Source: JASGIT01 sp047601665 (GTDB lineage: Bacteria; Pseudomonadota; Gammaproteobacteria; Burkholderiales; Burkholderiaceae_C). Taken from it: a DNA stretch of 64,000 nt. A program made the position numbers and the translations under genes. The notes beneath the pieces were generated by a model. That model saw only the letters and a list, made by a program, of their open reading frames with translations. It was not told the origin of the DNA and did no database searches. Of this stretch, positions 30,407 through 38,649 are shown in pieces. The stretch is taken from contig JASGIT010000001.1 of assembly GCA_047601665.1 (NCBI GenBank), positions 2,418,001 to 2,482,000 on the forward strand. The letters are read 5' to 3'. How positions within the stretch are numbered: the stretch's first letter is position 1; each line of letters opens with the position of its first letter.

Positions 30407-31406
30407 GGCGGCTCCCTTGCGATGCGTCGTGCGCCAGCCAGCAGGCGACGCGGTGCCCAGGGCGCGGCTCGCATTCCGGCGGCGCCTGCTCGCGGCAGAC
30501 CGCCTGGGCCTGCGGGCAGCGCGGGTGGAAGGTACAGCCCGTGGGCCGGTGCAGCGGGTCGAAAGGCTGCCCGGCCACGGGTTCCAGCTGGCCGCCTTCT
30601 TCCTGGTCGAGCGTGGGCACCGACTTCAGCAGCCCTTGGGTGTAGGGGTGGCCGGGGTGCTCGAACAGGTCGTCCGCGCTGGCCGATTCGACCACGCGCC
30701 CGCCGTACATCACGCAGACGCGGTCCACGTAGCGCGCCACCACGGCCAGGTTGTGCGTGATCAGCAGCAGCCCGGTGCCGTGGGCCTGGGCGGATTGGCG
30801 CAGCAGCTCGATGATCTGCGCCTGCACCGTCACGTCCAGCGCGGTGGTGGGCTCGTCGGCAATGATGAGCCGGGGCCCGCAGGCCATCGCCATGGCGATC
30901 ATCACGCGCTGGCGCATACCGCCGCTGAAGTGGTGCGGGTAGTCCTGGGCGCGCGCCTCGGGGGCGGGAATGTTCACGCTCCGGAGCAGTTCCACTGCCT
31001 TGGCCCGCGCCTGTCTGCGCGTGGCCAGGCCGTGCTGGACCAGCGGCTCGCCCACCTGGTCGCCGATGCGCTGCACCGGGTTCAGGCTGGACATGGGCTC
31101 CTGGAAGATCATGGCGATGCGGTTGCCGCGCACCTGGCGGACGTGCGCTTCGGGCAGGGCCAGCAGGTCGGCGCCCTCGAAGTGGATCTGCCCGCCGCTG
31201 ATGCGGCCCGGCTCGGCGATCAGGCGCAGGATGGAATAGGCCGTGGCGCTCTTGCCGCAGCCGCTTTCGCCGACCAGCGCGACGACCTCGCCGGCCTGCA
31301 CGTCGAACGAGACGCCGTCCACGGCGCGCACCACGCCGCCGCGCGAGCGGAATTCCACGCGCAGGTCGCGGATGGACAGCAGGCTGGAAGGGGGAGGATT
31401 CGACAT
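30390..31406 (-). CDS. Oligopeptide-type ABC transporter ATPase (DppD/OppD-like)
   Basis: A 338-residue ATPase with Walker A GESGCGKSATA, the DppD-type MIFQEPMSSLNPV, signature HFSGGMRQRVMIAMAM, Walker B LIIADEPTTALDVT and the C-terminal CTFHPRCPQAQAVC cluster. Start ATG at 31404-31406. It is downstream of the two permeases and its end overlaps the DppF-like gene. Confidence 0.94.
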   Translation of the reverse strand: MSNPPPSSLLSIRDLRVEFRSRGGVVRAVDGVSFDVQAGEVVALVGESGCGKSATAYSILRLIAEPGRISGGQIHFEGADLLALPEAHVRQVRGNRIAMIFQEPMSSLNPVQRIGDQVGEPLVQHGLATRRQARAKAVELLRSVNIPAPEARAQDYPHHFSGGMRQRVMIAMAMACGPRLIIADEPTTALDVTVQAQIIELLRQSAQAHGTGLLLITHNLAVVARYVDRVCVMYGGRVVESASADDLFEHPGHPYTQGLLKSVPTLDQEEGGQLEPVAGQPFDPLHRPTGCTFHPRCPQAQAVCREQAPPECEPRPGHRVACWLAHDASQGSRHAARH

Positions 31407-31419
31407 GGCGCAAGCCCTC

Positions 31420-32310
31420 TCAGCGATGGGTCTTGGGGTCGAGCAGGTCGCGCAACCCGTCGCCCACGTAGTTGAAGGCGAGGACGGCCAGCGTCACCAT
31501 GGTGCCGGAGGCGAAGGCGATCTGCGGGGCCTGCTCCAGCAGCCGGAAGCCCGACAGCAGCTCGCGCCCCCAGCTCGCCATGGGCGGCTGCACGCCCACG
31601 CCGATGAACGAGGCGGCGGCCTCCACCAGGATGGCCGTGCCCGCCGCCAGCGAGCAGGCCACGATCAGCGGGGCCAGCGCGTTGGGCAGCACGTGCAGCC
31701 GCAGCAGGCGCGCGCGCGTCATGCCCAGCGACCTGGCGGCCTCGATGTATTGCAGCTCGCGCACGACCATGACCTGGGCGCGGGCAATGCGCGCAAAGCC
31801 CGTCCAGCCGAACACCGCGAAGGACAGGATGACGTTGTGGATGCCCGGCCCGACGATCGCGGCCATGACCAGGGTGAAGATCAGGGTCGGAAAGCAGGTG
31901 AAGGCATCGACGACGCGCATCAGCGCGTGATCGACCCAGCCGCCCGCCAGCCCGGACACCAGTCCCACGACGATGCCGATGGCCGCCGCCAGGAAGGTGG
32001 CGACGGCGGCCACCAGCAGCGGCACGCGGCCGCCCCAGAGGATGCGCGTGAGCAGGTCGCGCCCCAGGTTGTCGGTGCCCAGCCAGTGGGCGGCGGACGG
32101 GCCTTGTAGCGCCTGCGCCAGATCCTGCTCGTCCATGCCGTAGGGCGAGATCCACGGGGCCAGCAGCGAGATCAGCAGCATCAGCCCCAGCACCACCAGG
32201 CCGAAGCGCACGGAGCCGCGCGAGCGCCACAGCGCCGCCAGCATGTTGCGGGCGCGCTGGAGCCAGGAAAGATGCAGGGCGTGCGGCGCCAGGGCGGCGT
32301 TGTTCATCAT
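31420..32310 (-). CDS. Oligopeptide-type ABC permease (DppC-like)
   Basis: A 296-residue inner-membrane permease. An N-terminal cytoplasmic segment and first TM (FGLVVLGLMLLISLLAPWIS) are followed by HWLGTDNLGRDLLTRILWGG, typical of DppC/OppC, and the coupling EAARSLGMTRARLLRLHVLPNA motif. Start ATG at 32308-32310, with a second ATG adjacent. Confidence 0.93.
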   Translation of the reverse strand: MMNNAALAPHALHLSWLQRARNMLAALWRSRGSVRFGLVVLGLMLLISLLAPWISPYGMDEQDLAQALQGPSAAHWLGTDNLGRDLLTRILWGGRVPLLVAAVATFLAAAIGIVVGLVSGLAGGWVDHALMRVVDAFTCFPTLIFTLVMAAIVGPGIHNVILSFAVFGWTGFARIARAQVMVVRELQYIEAARSLGMTRARLLRLHVLPNALAPLIVACSLAAGTAILVEAAASFIGVGVQPPMASWGRELLSGFRLLEQAPQIAFASGTMVTLAVLAFNYVGDGLRDLLDPKTHR

Positions 32311-32329
32311 GGGGCGGTTCCTTGCGGGT

Positions 32330-33283
32330 TCAGCGCAGCCGGATGCGCGGGTCGAGCGCGGCGTAGCACAGGTCCACCAGCAGGTTCACCACCAGCACGT
32401 TGACGGCGGTGACGACCAGCACGGCCTGGATGACGGCGTAGTCCTTGGCGAAGGCGGCATCCACCGCCATGCGGCCGATGCCGGGCAGCGCGAAGATGAA
32501 TTCGACGATGAACGACCCGGCCAACATGCCCGCGAACGAGAAGCCGAGCACCGTGACCACGGGCACCAGCGCGGGCTTGATGGCGTGGCGCAGCAGGATC
32601 TGTACCTCGGTCAGTCCCTTGGCGCGCGCCGTGCGGATGAAGTCCTGCCGCAGCACCTCGATCACCCCGGCCCGCACGTAGCGCGCCAGCACGCCCGCGA
32701 GGTGCGAGCCGACGACGAAGCTGGGCATGAGCATGGACTGCAGGTTTTCCCACGGGTCTTCGCTGAACTCGGTGTAGCCCGCCACGGGCAGCAGCTGGAA
32801 GACCACGCTGAGCAGGTAGATCAGCGCCAGCGCCTCGAACGTGGGCGGCAGGGCGATGCCCGTCAGGCTGGCGCCGCTGAGGAAGGTGTCGAGCTTGCTG
32901 CCGCGGCGGAAGGCGCAGATGATGCCGACCGGCACGCCCAACACCAGCGCCCAGAGCAGGCCGCCAATGAACAGCTCGATGGTGACCGGCGCGCGCTGGC
33001 GGAACATGTCGATTACGTCCTGCCCGGTGTTCATCGAGATGCCCCAGTTGCCCTGCACGAAGTTCACCAGCCAGCGCCAGAACTGTTCGGGCAGCGTGCC
33101 GTTCAGCCCGTAGGCCTTGCGCACGGCTTCCAGGCCGCTGGCGTCGGCCACGTTGCCGGTGCCGGCCAGCGCGGCCATCAGGGCGTCGCCCGGCATCAGC
33201 TGCACGGTGGCAAAGGCCACCACCACGACCAGGGCCAGGACGACCAGCGCCTGGAGGGAGCGGCTCAGCACGTAGGACAGCAT
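32330..33283 (-). CDS. Oligopeptide-type ABC permease (DppB-like)
   Basis: A 317-residue inner-membrane permease with the N-terminal TM of the DppB/OppB class, GDALMAAL, the extracellular loop LPEQFWRWLVNFVQGNWG and the coupling segment TARAKGLTEVQILLRHAIKPAL. Start ATG at 33281-33283. It lies 16 bases downstream of the receptor gene. Confidence 0.93.
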   Translation of the reverse strand: MLSYVLSRSLQALVVLALVVVVAFATVQLMPGDALMAALAGTGNVADASGLEAVRKAYGLNGTLPEQFWRWLVNFVQGNWGISMNTGQDVIDMFRQRAPVTIELFIGGLLWALVLGVPVGIICAFRRGSKLDTFLSGASLTGIALPPTFEALALIYLLSVVFQLLPVAGYTEFSEDPWENLQSMLMPSFVVGSHLAGVLARYVRAGVIEVLRQDFIRTARAKGLTEVQILLRHAIKPALVPVVTVLGFSFAGMLAGSFIVEFIFALPGIGRMAVDAAFAKDYAVIQAVLVVTAVNVLVVNLLVDLCYAALDPRIRLR

Positions 33284-33299
33284 GGCTTGCTGCTACCGG

Positions 33300-34919
33300 T
33301 CAATTGCCGCGCTTGCCGTTGGCGAACCAGTTGGCGTGGGTGACGAAGTACGCCTCTTTGTATTTGAGCGACGCCTTGTGGTCGAAGCCGCGCACCCACT
33401 TCTGGTAGGCCACGGCGATTTCCTCCCACCACAGCCACAGATCCACGCAGTCGTCGTTGGTCTGTTTTTCGAGCAGCCGGTACATGGCCTTGCGCTTGTC
33501 CAGCGAAGGCTCCATGCGCGCGGCCTCGATCAGGGAGTCGCGCGTTTTCTGCGCCGGGGCGCCTTCGGCGAATGCGCCCTTGGGGTGGTACAGGCCGGTC
33601 ATGGGCAGGTCGGGGTCCTGGATGAAGTTCCATCCCGCCACGCGTAGGTCCCAGTCCATGGACTTGCGGCGCGCGTCCGCCGCCACGGGCGACAGGGCGT
33701 CCACCTGCCAGCGGATGCCGACCTGGGCCAGCATGTTCTTGATGGACTCGGCCACTTCGATCGCGTCCGGGGAGTTGTAGACATAGCCGCGGATGTCCAC
33801 CCCCTTGGTCAGCCCCGCCTCGGCCAGCAGCGACTTCGACAGCTTGGGGTTGAACTCGGCGGGCTTGAGATCGGGGTCGTGCGCCCAGTGGTCGGACGGA
33901 AACAGACCGCTGGCCAGGCGGCCTATGCCGTGCTGCGTGCCCTGGATCAGCGCCTTCACGTCGATGGCATGGCGGATAGCCTTGCGCACGCGGATGTCGG
34001 CGCACGGCCCCTTGAGCGCATTCATGCGGTAGGCCACGCAGGTGCTGATGGGGGTGACGTAGACGTCGACCGCCTTGTCGGCCTTGAGCGTGGGGTACTG
34101 CGACTTGTCCAGCGTCAGCATGTCGAGCTTGCCCGCGCGGAAGCTCGCCAGCCGCACGGCGGGGTCGGGGATGACCGAGATCAGGATGTTGTCGAAGTAC
34201 GGCATGTCGGGCTGGCCTATGACCTTGCCCAGCCAGTAGTTCGGGTTGCGCTTGAGCTTGAGGAAGTTGCCGGGGCTGGCTTCCTCGACCATGTACGAGC
34301 CGGTGCCCGAGGGGGCCGAGACCTCGAAGCGGCGCGAGTCCTTCTTCAAGGCCGTGGGCGACAGCGCGAAGCCGGGCACGTTGGCCATCACGCCCTCGTA
34401 GGCAGCCCAGGCGTCCTTGAACTTCCAGCGCAGCTGCAGCGGGGCCGCCACTTCCACCGTGTCCAGGTTGGCCAGCCAGCCGCCGGTGAAGGTGGCGTTG
34501 GCCGGGGTCCTGATCCATTCGATGTAGCTCTTGACCGCCTCCGCGTCCAGCGGCGTGCCGTCGTGGAAGGTGATGCCTTCGCGCAGCGTCATCAGCGCCT
34601 GGTTCTGCCCGTCGCGCACCACCGACTTGGCCAGGAAGGGGATGGTGGGCCGGTAGGCCTCGTCGGTCACCACCAGCTTCTGGAAGATGAAGTTCATGTT
34701 CAGCCAGTCGTTGACAGGCCAGCGGTTCGGGTTCAGGTTGCCGATGTAGACCGGCGCCGCCAGGCGCAGCGTGCCGCCGCGCACGGGCTTCTCCTTCGGG
34801 TCGATCTTGACGAAGGGCTGGGCCGCCAAGTCCACGGCCTGTGCCTGGGCGGTGCCGAACGCGGCCATGCCGGCCAGGGCCGCCAGGGATTGCAGTACCT
34901 CACGACGATCCAAATCCAT
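33300..34919 (-). CDS. Oligopeptide-type ABC substrate-binding protein (SBP_bac_5)
   Basis: A 539-residue periplasmic receptor of the peptide/nickel family. The leader has a twin-arginine-like DRREVLQ followed by a hydrophobic stretch ending GTAQAQA, so export may be by Tat. The mature protein shows the family pattern LREGITFHDGTPLDAEAVKSY and VRKAIRHAIDVKALIQG. The ATG at 34917-34919 follows TGGAGACAAGC. First gene of the transporter-SDR-BVMO operon. SBP_bac_5 receptors also bind non-peptides, so the ligand may be the BVMO substrate. Confidence 0.92.
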   Translation of the reverse strand: MDLDRREVLQSLAALAGMAAFGTAQAQAVDLAAQPFVKIDPKEKPVRGGTLRLAAPVYIGNLNPNRWPVNDWLNMNFIFQKLVVTDEAYRPTIPFLAKSVVRDGQNQALMTLREGITFHDGTPLDAEAVKSYIEWIRTPANATFTGGWLANLDTVEVAAPLQLRWKFKDAWAAYEGVMANVPGFALSPTALKKDSRRFEVSAPSGTGSYMVEEASPGNFLKLKRNPNYWLGKVIGQPDMPYFDNILISVIPDPAVRLASFRAGKLDMLTLDKSQYPTLKADKAVDVYVTPISTCVAYRMNALKGPCADIRVRKAIRHAIDVKALIQGTQHGIGRLASGLFPSDHWAHDPDLKPAEFNPKLSKSLLAEAGLTKGVDIRGYVYNSPDAIEVAESIKNMLAQVGIRWQVDALSPVAADARRKSMDWDLRVAGWNFIQDPDLPMTGLYHPKGAFAEGAPAQKTRDSLIEAARMEPSLDKRKAMYRLLEKQTNDDCVDLWLWWEEIAVAYQKWVRGFDHKASLKYKEAYFVTHANWFANGKRGN

Positions 34920-34974
34920 GCTTGTCTCCAGTTTTGTGAATGCGTGCGCAAACAGTGTTCAATGGAATAGAACG

Positions 34975-35027
34975 AGTGGTATCTAGCATTTGCCCTAGTA
35001 TTTTTGTTTTTGGTAGAAGTGGTATCT
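34975..35027. promoter_or_regulatory. Paired direct repeats AGTGGTATCT between ABC receptor and tandem TetR genes
   Basis: AGTGGTATCT occurs at 34975-34984 and again at 35018-35027, start-to-start 43 bases, close to four helical turns. They lie in the AT-rich divergent region (34920-35086) that must hold both promoters. Two copies on one face suit a regulator with two DNA-binding domains. Confidence 0.5.
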
Positions 35028-35086
35028 CATTGAAGGCGGGCGGCGCGGCGCTGGCTACACTGCGTGGCCCCGAATGCCCCTTTGCC

Positions 35087-36355
35087 ATGGCCGCACCCGC
35101 ATTGCTTCCTCCTTCTGCCAGCACCCGGCGGTACAGCGCCCGGCAGGACGCGCTGGTCAGCGCGGCGTCCACGCTGTTCAACGTCCGGGGCGTGGCGGGC
35201 ACGAGCCTGGCCGAGGTGGCGGCCAGCGTGGGGCTGGCCAAGAACAGCATCACGTACTACTACAAGCGCAAGGAGGAACTGGTCGTGGCGTGCTTCGAGC
35301 GCGCCCTGCGGAGCTTGTGCGAGCAGGTGGACCAGGCGGCGGCCGAGCCCACGGTCGCCGCGCGGGTGCGGCGCCTGGTTTGCGGGCAGGCCGCCTGCGA
35401 GATGCGGGAGCTCCAGGGCCAGCGCCCGCCGACGGTGCAGCTTCAGGAACTCAGGGCTTTGCCCGAACCGCACCGCACCGAGGTTTTCACCCGGTACCTG
35501 GACATGTATCGGCGCGTGCGGGCCTTGCTCCGGTCGCCGGAAACCGACCGCTGGAGCCACGACGACCTGAACGCGCGCGCGCACCTGCTGGTGTCCTACG
35601 TGCTGTCCATCAAGGGCCTGGCGTCCCGGTACCAGGCCGAGTCCTTCGACGGCGTGGCGGCGGGCCTGGCGGACATCGTGCTGCATGGCATCCACGCGCC
35701 CTCGTCCCGGTGGCTGTCCCGTGGCGTGGAGGCTCAGTGGCAGGGCCTGGCGCCGGACCGCGACCACCCTGCGGAGCAGTTCCTGCGCGTCGCGACCGAG
35801 CTCATCAACGAATGCGGCTACGGCGGCGCGTCGGTCAACCGCATTGCCGAAAAGCTCCACGTGACCAAGGGGGCGTTCTATTACTACAACGAGAACAAGG
35901 GCGACCTGGCGAGCCAGTGCTTCGACCGCTTCATCCAGACCATCCGCAGGTACGTCAACCTGGCGGAGCAGCACGGCGGCCCGGCCTGGGAGCAACTGGG
36001 GGCCGTGGTGCGCGGGCTGGTGTGCTTCCAGCTGTCGCCGGACGGCCCTTTGCTGCGCAGCTTCGTGTATTCGGCGATTCCCGAGCCGCAGGAGCGGATG
36101 CGCATGATGGAGGAATACGGCAGGCTGACCGAACGGCTGGCCGGCATGGCCGTCAACGGGATGCTCGACGGCTCCGTCCGGGTGCACCCCCCTACGCTGG
36201 CGGCGCGGGCGCTGCTGTACGGCGTGTTCGCCGCCGCCGAACTGCGCCTGTGGGTGGGCGGCGCCGGCGAGGGCAACGTGGCGGACTTGCTGGCGCGGCC
36301 GATGCTCCAGGGCCTGCTGTGCGAAGCCAGGGGCGCGCAGCCGGTCAGCGGATGA
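35087..36355 (+). CDS. Tandem TetR-family regulator with two DNA-binding domains
   Basis: A 422-residue protein from the ATG at 35087 (MAAPALLPPSASTRRYSARQ). It contains two complete TetR-type modules in one chain. The first HTH is LAEVAASVGLAKNSITYYYKRKEEL (residues about 40-70), the second VNRIAEKLHVTKGAFYYYNENKGDL (about 230-260), each followed by a helical ligand domain. Ordinary TetR proteins are about 200 residues and act as dimers, so this chain mimics a dimer. An in-frame ATG at 34940 would overlap the putative operators and is less likely. It diverges from the ABC-SDR-BVMO operon, its probable target. Its stop overlaps the convergent deaminase gene by 11 bases. Confidence 0.88.
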   Translation: MAAPALLPPSASTRRYSARQDALVSAASTLFNVRGVAGTSLAEVAASVGLAKNSITYYYKRKEELVVACFERALRSLCEQVDQAAAEPTVAARVRRLVCGQAACEMRELQGQRPPTVQLQELRALPEPHRTEVFTRYLDMYRRVRALLRSPETDRWSHDDLNARAHLLVSYVLSIKGLASRYQAESFDGVAAGLADIVLHGIHAPSSRWLSRGVEAQWQGLAPDRDHPAEQFLRVATELINECGYGGASVNRIAEKLHVTKGAFYYYNENKGDLASQCFDRFIQTIRRYVNLAEQHGGPAWEQLGAVVRGLVCFQLSPDGPLLRSFVYSAIPEPQERMRMMEEYGRLTERLAGMAVNGMLDGSVRVHPPTLAARALLYGVFAAAELRLWVGGAGEGNVADLLARPMLQGLLCEARGAQPVSG

Positions 36356-36797
36356 CCTGGAGGGCTTCTTCTTCGAGGAAGGGGCCGTCCACGCGCACCG
36401 CGGGCGCGGCCTTTGCCAGCGCGTCGGCGCAGCGCACGCCCAGGGTGGGCTCGCCCATGGCCGCCTCCAGGGCCGGGGTGGACGCCGCGTACACCACGCG
36501 GCGGATGCCGGCCCAGAACATGGCGCCCGCGCACATGGCGCAGGGCTCGCCGCTCGCGTAGACGGTGGCGCCGCGCAGCGCGGCGTCGCCGAGGGTGCGC
36601 TGCGCATCGCGCACCAGCACCAGTTCGGCGTGGCCGGTGCAGTCGCGGGTGGTGTTCTGGTTGTTCAGCGCCGTCAGCAGCGCCTGTCCGTCCCGCACCA
36701 GCACGGCGCCGAAGGGCGCGTCGCCGCGCGCCCTGGCCTGGCGCGAGGCGGCGATGGCGGCACGCATGTGCAGGCTGTCGTCGTCAAGATTCGTCAT
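36345..36797 (-). CDS. Nucleoside/guanine-type deaminase (cytidine deaminase superfamily)
   Basis: A 150-residue zinc deaminase with the HAE motif (TGHAELVLVRDA) and PCAMC (SGEPCAMCAGAMFWAGIRRVVYA). It resembles guanine deaminase/TadA-like proteins. The C-terminal FLEEEALQVIR is of the guanine-deaminase/nucleoside type rather than the tRNA-specific TadA. It is the last gene of a three-gene unit with a flavin reductase and a BMP receptor; BMP receptors often bind purine nucleosides, which supports a purine or related heterocycle substrate. Confidence 0.87.
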   Translation of the reverse strand: MTNLDDDSLHMRAAIAASRQARARGDAPFGAVLVRDGQALLTALNNQNTTRDCTGHAELVLVRDAQRTLGDAALRGATVYASGEPCAMCAGAMFWAGIRRVVYAASTPALEAAMGEPTLGVRCADALAKAAPAVRVDGPFLEEEALQVIR

Positions 36798-36812
36798 CGT
36801 GGGTGCGCTCCT

Positions 36813-37448
36813 TCAAATTTCGTCGATGGCGGTGTGGCGGCCGGTGCCCTTGGCGCCTTCCATGGCAAAGCGGTCGCGCGAGCGCAGGTAGAAGCTCGCG
36901 CCAAAGCGCCCCACCGGAAAGTAGTCCTGCAGCCGCACGCGCCAGAGTTCGGTGTCGATCAGCCCGTCGCGCGCGTGCAGCGCGTTGATCCTGCCGAAGA
37001 AGACGTAGCGGCTTTCGTTCACCAGCTTTTCGTGCAGCACGCACTCGAAGGCCACGGGGGCCTCGGCGAGGGTGGGCACGGCCAGGGTCCTGGACGGGCG
37101 CAGGGTGAGGCCGGTGTATTCCACCTCGCTCTGCTCCGGCCCCAGGGTGTCGCCGCAGGCGTGCATCTGCTCGGCGATGGCCTCGTCGGGCAGGTGCACC
37201 ACGAATTCGCCGCTGCGCAGGATGTTGGCCGCCGTGTCCTTCATGCGCCCGCCGGCGTGCGCGCGGTTCACGCTGACCATGACCAGCGGCGGGTCCTCGC
37301 CCACCATGTTGAACATGGAGAACGGCGCCGCGTTGACCACGCCCGTGGGGCCCACGGTGGTCACCAGCGCGATGGGGCGCGGCACGATCAGGCTGGCCAT
37401 CAGCTTGTAGCGCTGGTAGGCGGTGAGTTGGGTGAAGTCGACGTCCAT
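36813..37448 (-). CDS. Flavin reductase-like / FMN-binding split-barrel protein
   Basis: A 211-residue flavoredoxin-type protein: RPIALVTTVGPTGVVNAAPFSMFN (FMN-binding), PPLVMVSVNR, and KDTAANILRSGEFVVHL. It binds FMN and may supply reduced flavin or act as an NAD(P)H:flavin reductase. It lies 13 bases downstream of the BMP receptor gene and 15 bases upstream of the deaminase. Its partner oxygenase is not in this operon; the BVMO nearby is a bound-FAD enzyme and would not need it. Confidence 0.88.
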   Translation of the reverse strand: MDVDFTQLTAYQRYKLMASLIVPRPIALVTTVGPTGVVNAAPFSMFNMVGEDPPLVMVSVNRAHAGGRMKDTAANILRSGEFVVHLPDEAIAEQMHACGDTLGPEQSEVEYTGLTLRPSRTLAVPTLAEAPVAFECVLHEKLVNESRYVFFGRINALHARDGLIDTELWRVRLQDYFPVGRFGASFYLRSRDRFAMEGAKGTGRHTAIDEI

Positions 37449-37461
37449 GGGGTTCCCTTGA

Positions 37462-38538
37462 TCAAGGCTGCTTGCCGATGATGCCTTCGACGTACCACTT
37501 CATCGTCCACAGTTCCTGCTCGGAAAGGACCTGGCCCGCCGCCACGCGCAGCTTGCCGCCCTGGTCCTTGATGGGGCCGCCGAAGGGGTGGAACGTGCCC
37601 GCCAGGATGGCGGCCTTGCGCGCGTTGAACGCGGCGGCGGCCTCCTTGCCGACCGCGGGGCCGAGCGGCGCGGTCTGCACGATGCCTTCCTTCATGCCCC
37701 ACTTGGTGTCCTCGGCCTTCCACTGGCCGGCGAGCTTCTGGCGCACCTTGTGCACGTAGTACACGCCCCAGTTCAGCACGTTGGCGCTCAGGTGCGCGGC
37801 GGGGCCGAAGCGCGACATGTCCGAGTCCTGCCCCAGCGCCCACACGCCCTTGGACTGCGCCAACTGCACGATGGCAGGGGAGTCGGTGTTCTGGTACATC
37901 ACGTCCGCGCCCTCGTTCATCAGCGCCTGGGCCGCGTCCTTTTCGAGGGCGGGGTCGTACCAGGCGCTGATCCAGACCACCTTGGCGCTGACCTTCGGGT
38001 TGACCGAGCGCGCGCCCAGCACGTAGGCGTCGAAGTTGCGGATGACCTCGGGAATGGGGAAGGGCGCCACGTAGCCGATGGTGTTGGTCCTGGTGCGCAG
38101 GCCGGCCAGCATCCCCATGAGGAAGGCGCCTTCGTAGAACCGCGTCTGGTAGATGCCCACGTTGCGGGCCATCTTGTAGCCCGAGCAGTGCTCGAAGGTG
38201 ACGTCGGGAAATTCCTGCGCCACGCGGATCGTCGGCTCCATGAAGCCGAACGAGGTGGCGAAGATCATCTGGCAGCCGTCGTCGATCAACTGGGCCAGCA
38301 CGCGCTCGGCGTCGGGGCCTTCGGGCACCTTCTCGACGAACACGGTCTTGACCTGGCTGCCCAGTTCCTTTTCGAGCATCTTGCGGCCCAGGTCGTGCTG
38401 GTAACTCCAGCCCACGTCGGCCACGGGGCCGGGATAGATGAAGCCGACCTTGAGCGGCGGGTTGGCGGCGTGCGCGATGCCCAGCGCGGAGCCGGCGAGG
38501 CCGAGGCCTGTGGTCTGGAGGAACTGGCGGCGTTGCAT
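37462..38538 (-). CDS. BMP-family ABC substrate-binding protein (orphan)
   Basis: A 358-residue receptor of the basic-membrane-protein/PnrA family. It has a twin-arginine leader (MQRRQFLQTTGLGLAGSALG, cleaved near AHA) and the family pattern KVGFIYPGPVADVGWSYQHD, IFATSFGFMEPTIRVA and GADVMYQNTDSPAIV. BMP receptors characteristically bind purine nucleosides. No cognate permease or ATPase gene adjoins it. Start ATG at 38536-38538; a much longer in-frame reading to 39243 lies antisense to the GntR gene and is rejected. A GTATAC palindrome sits 53 bases upstream. Confidence 0.9.
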   Translation of the reverse strand: MQRRQFLQTTGLGLAGSALGIAHAANPPLKVGFIYPGPVADVGWSYQHDLGRKMLEKELGSQVKTVFVEKVPEGPDAERVLAQLIDDGCQMIFATSFGFMEPTIRVAQEFPDVTFEHCSGYKMARNVGIYQTRFYEGAFLMGMLAGLRTRTNTIGYVAPFPIPEVIRNFDAYVLGARSVNPKVSAKVVWISAWYDPALEKDAAQALMNEGADVMYQNTDSPAIVQLAQSKGVWALGQDSDMSRFGPAAHLSANVLNWGVYYVHKVRQKLAGQWKAEDTKWGMKEGIVQTAPLGPAVGKEAAAAFNARKAAILAGTFHPFGGPIKDQGGKLRVAAGQVLSEQELWTMKWYVEGIIGKQP

Positions 38539-38590
38539 GGAGAGGTCTTTCGAAGGGGAGGAGGATATCAATGTATCCATAATCAATGCA

Positions 38591-38606
38591 ATCATGTATA
38601 CGTGAT
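38591..38606. promoter_or_regulatory. Imperfect palindrome ATCATGTATACGTGAT in a divergent promoter region
   Basis: 14 of 16 positions are symmetric about GTATAC. It lies midway between the BMP receptor gene and the divergent GntR gene (38538 and 38650). It shares the GTATAC core with the sites at 3284 and 11454. Confidence 0.5.
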
Positions 38607-38649
38607 ACGCCAAACGGCGTATGCGTGGGGCTGGTTTACATTCCTGCCC

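Noticed and set aside
29399..34919. Calling the ABC operon dppABCDF with dipeptide as substrate
   Set aside because: The receptor family binds many ligands and the operon includes an SDR and a BVMO, so a dipeptide role is not supported.
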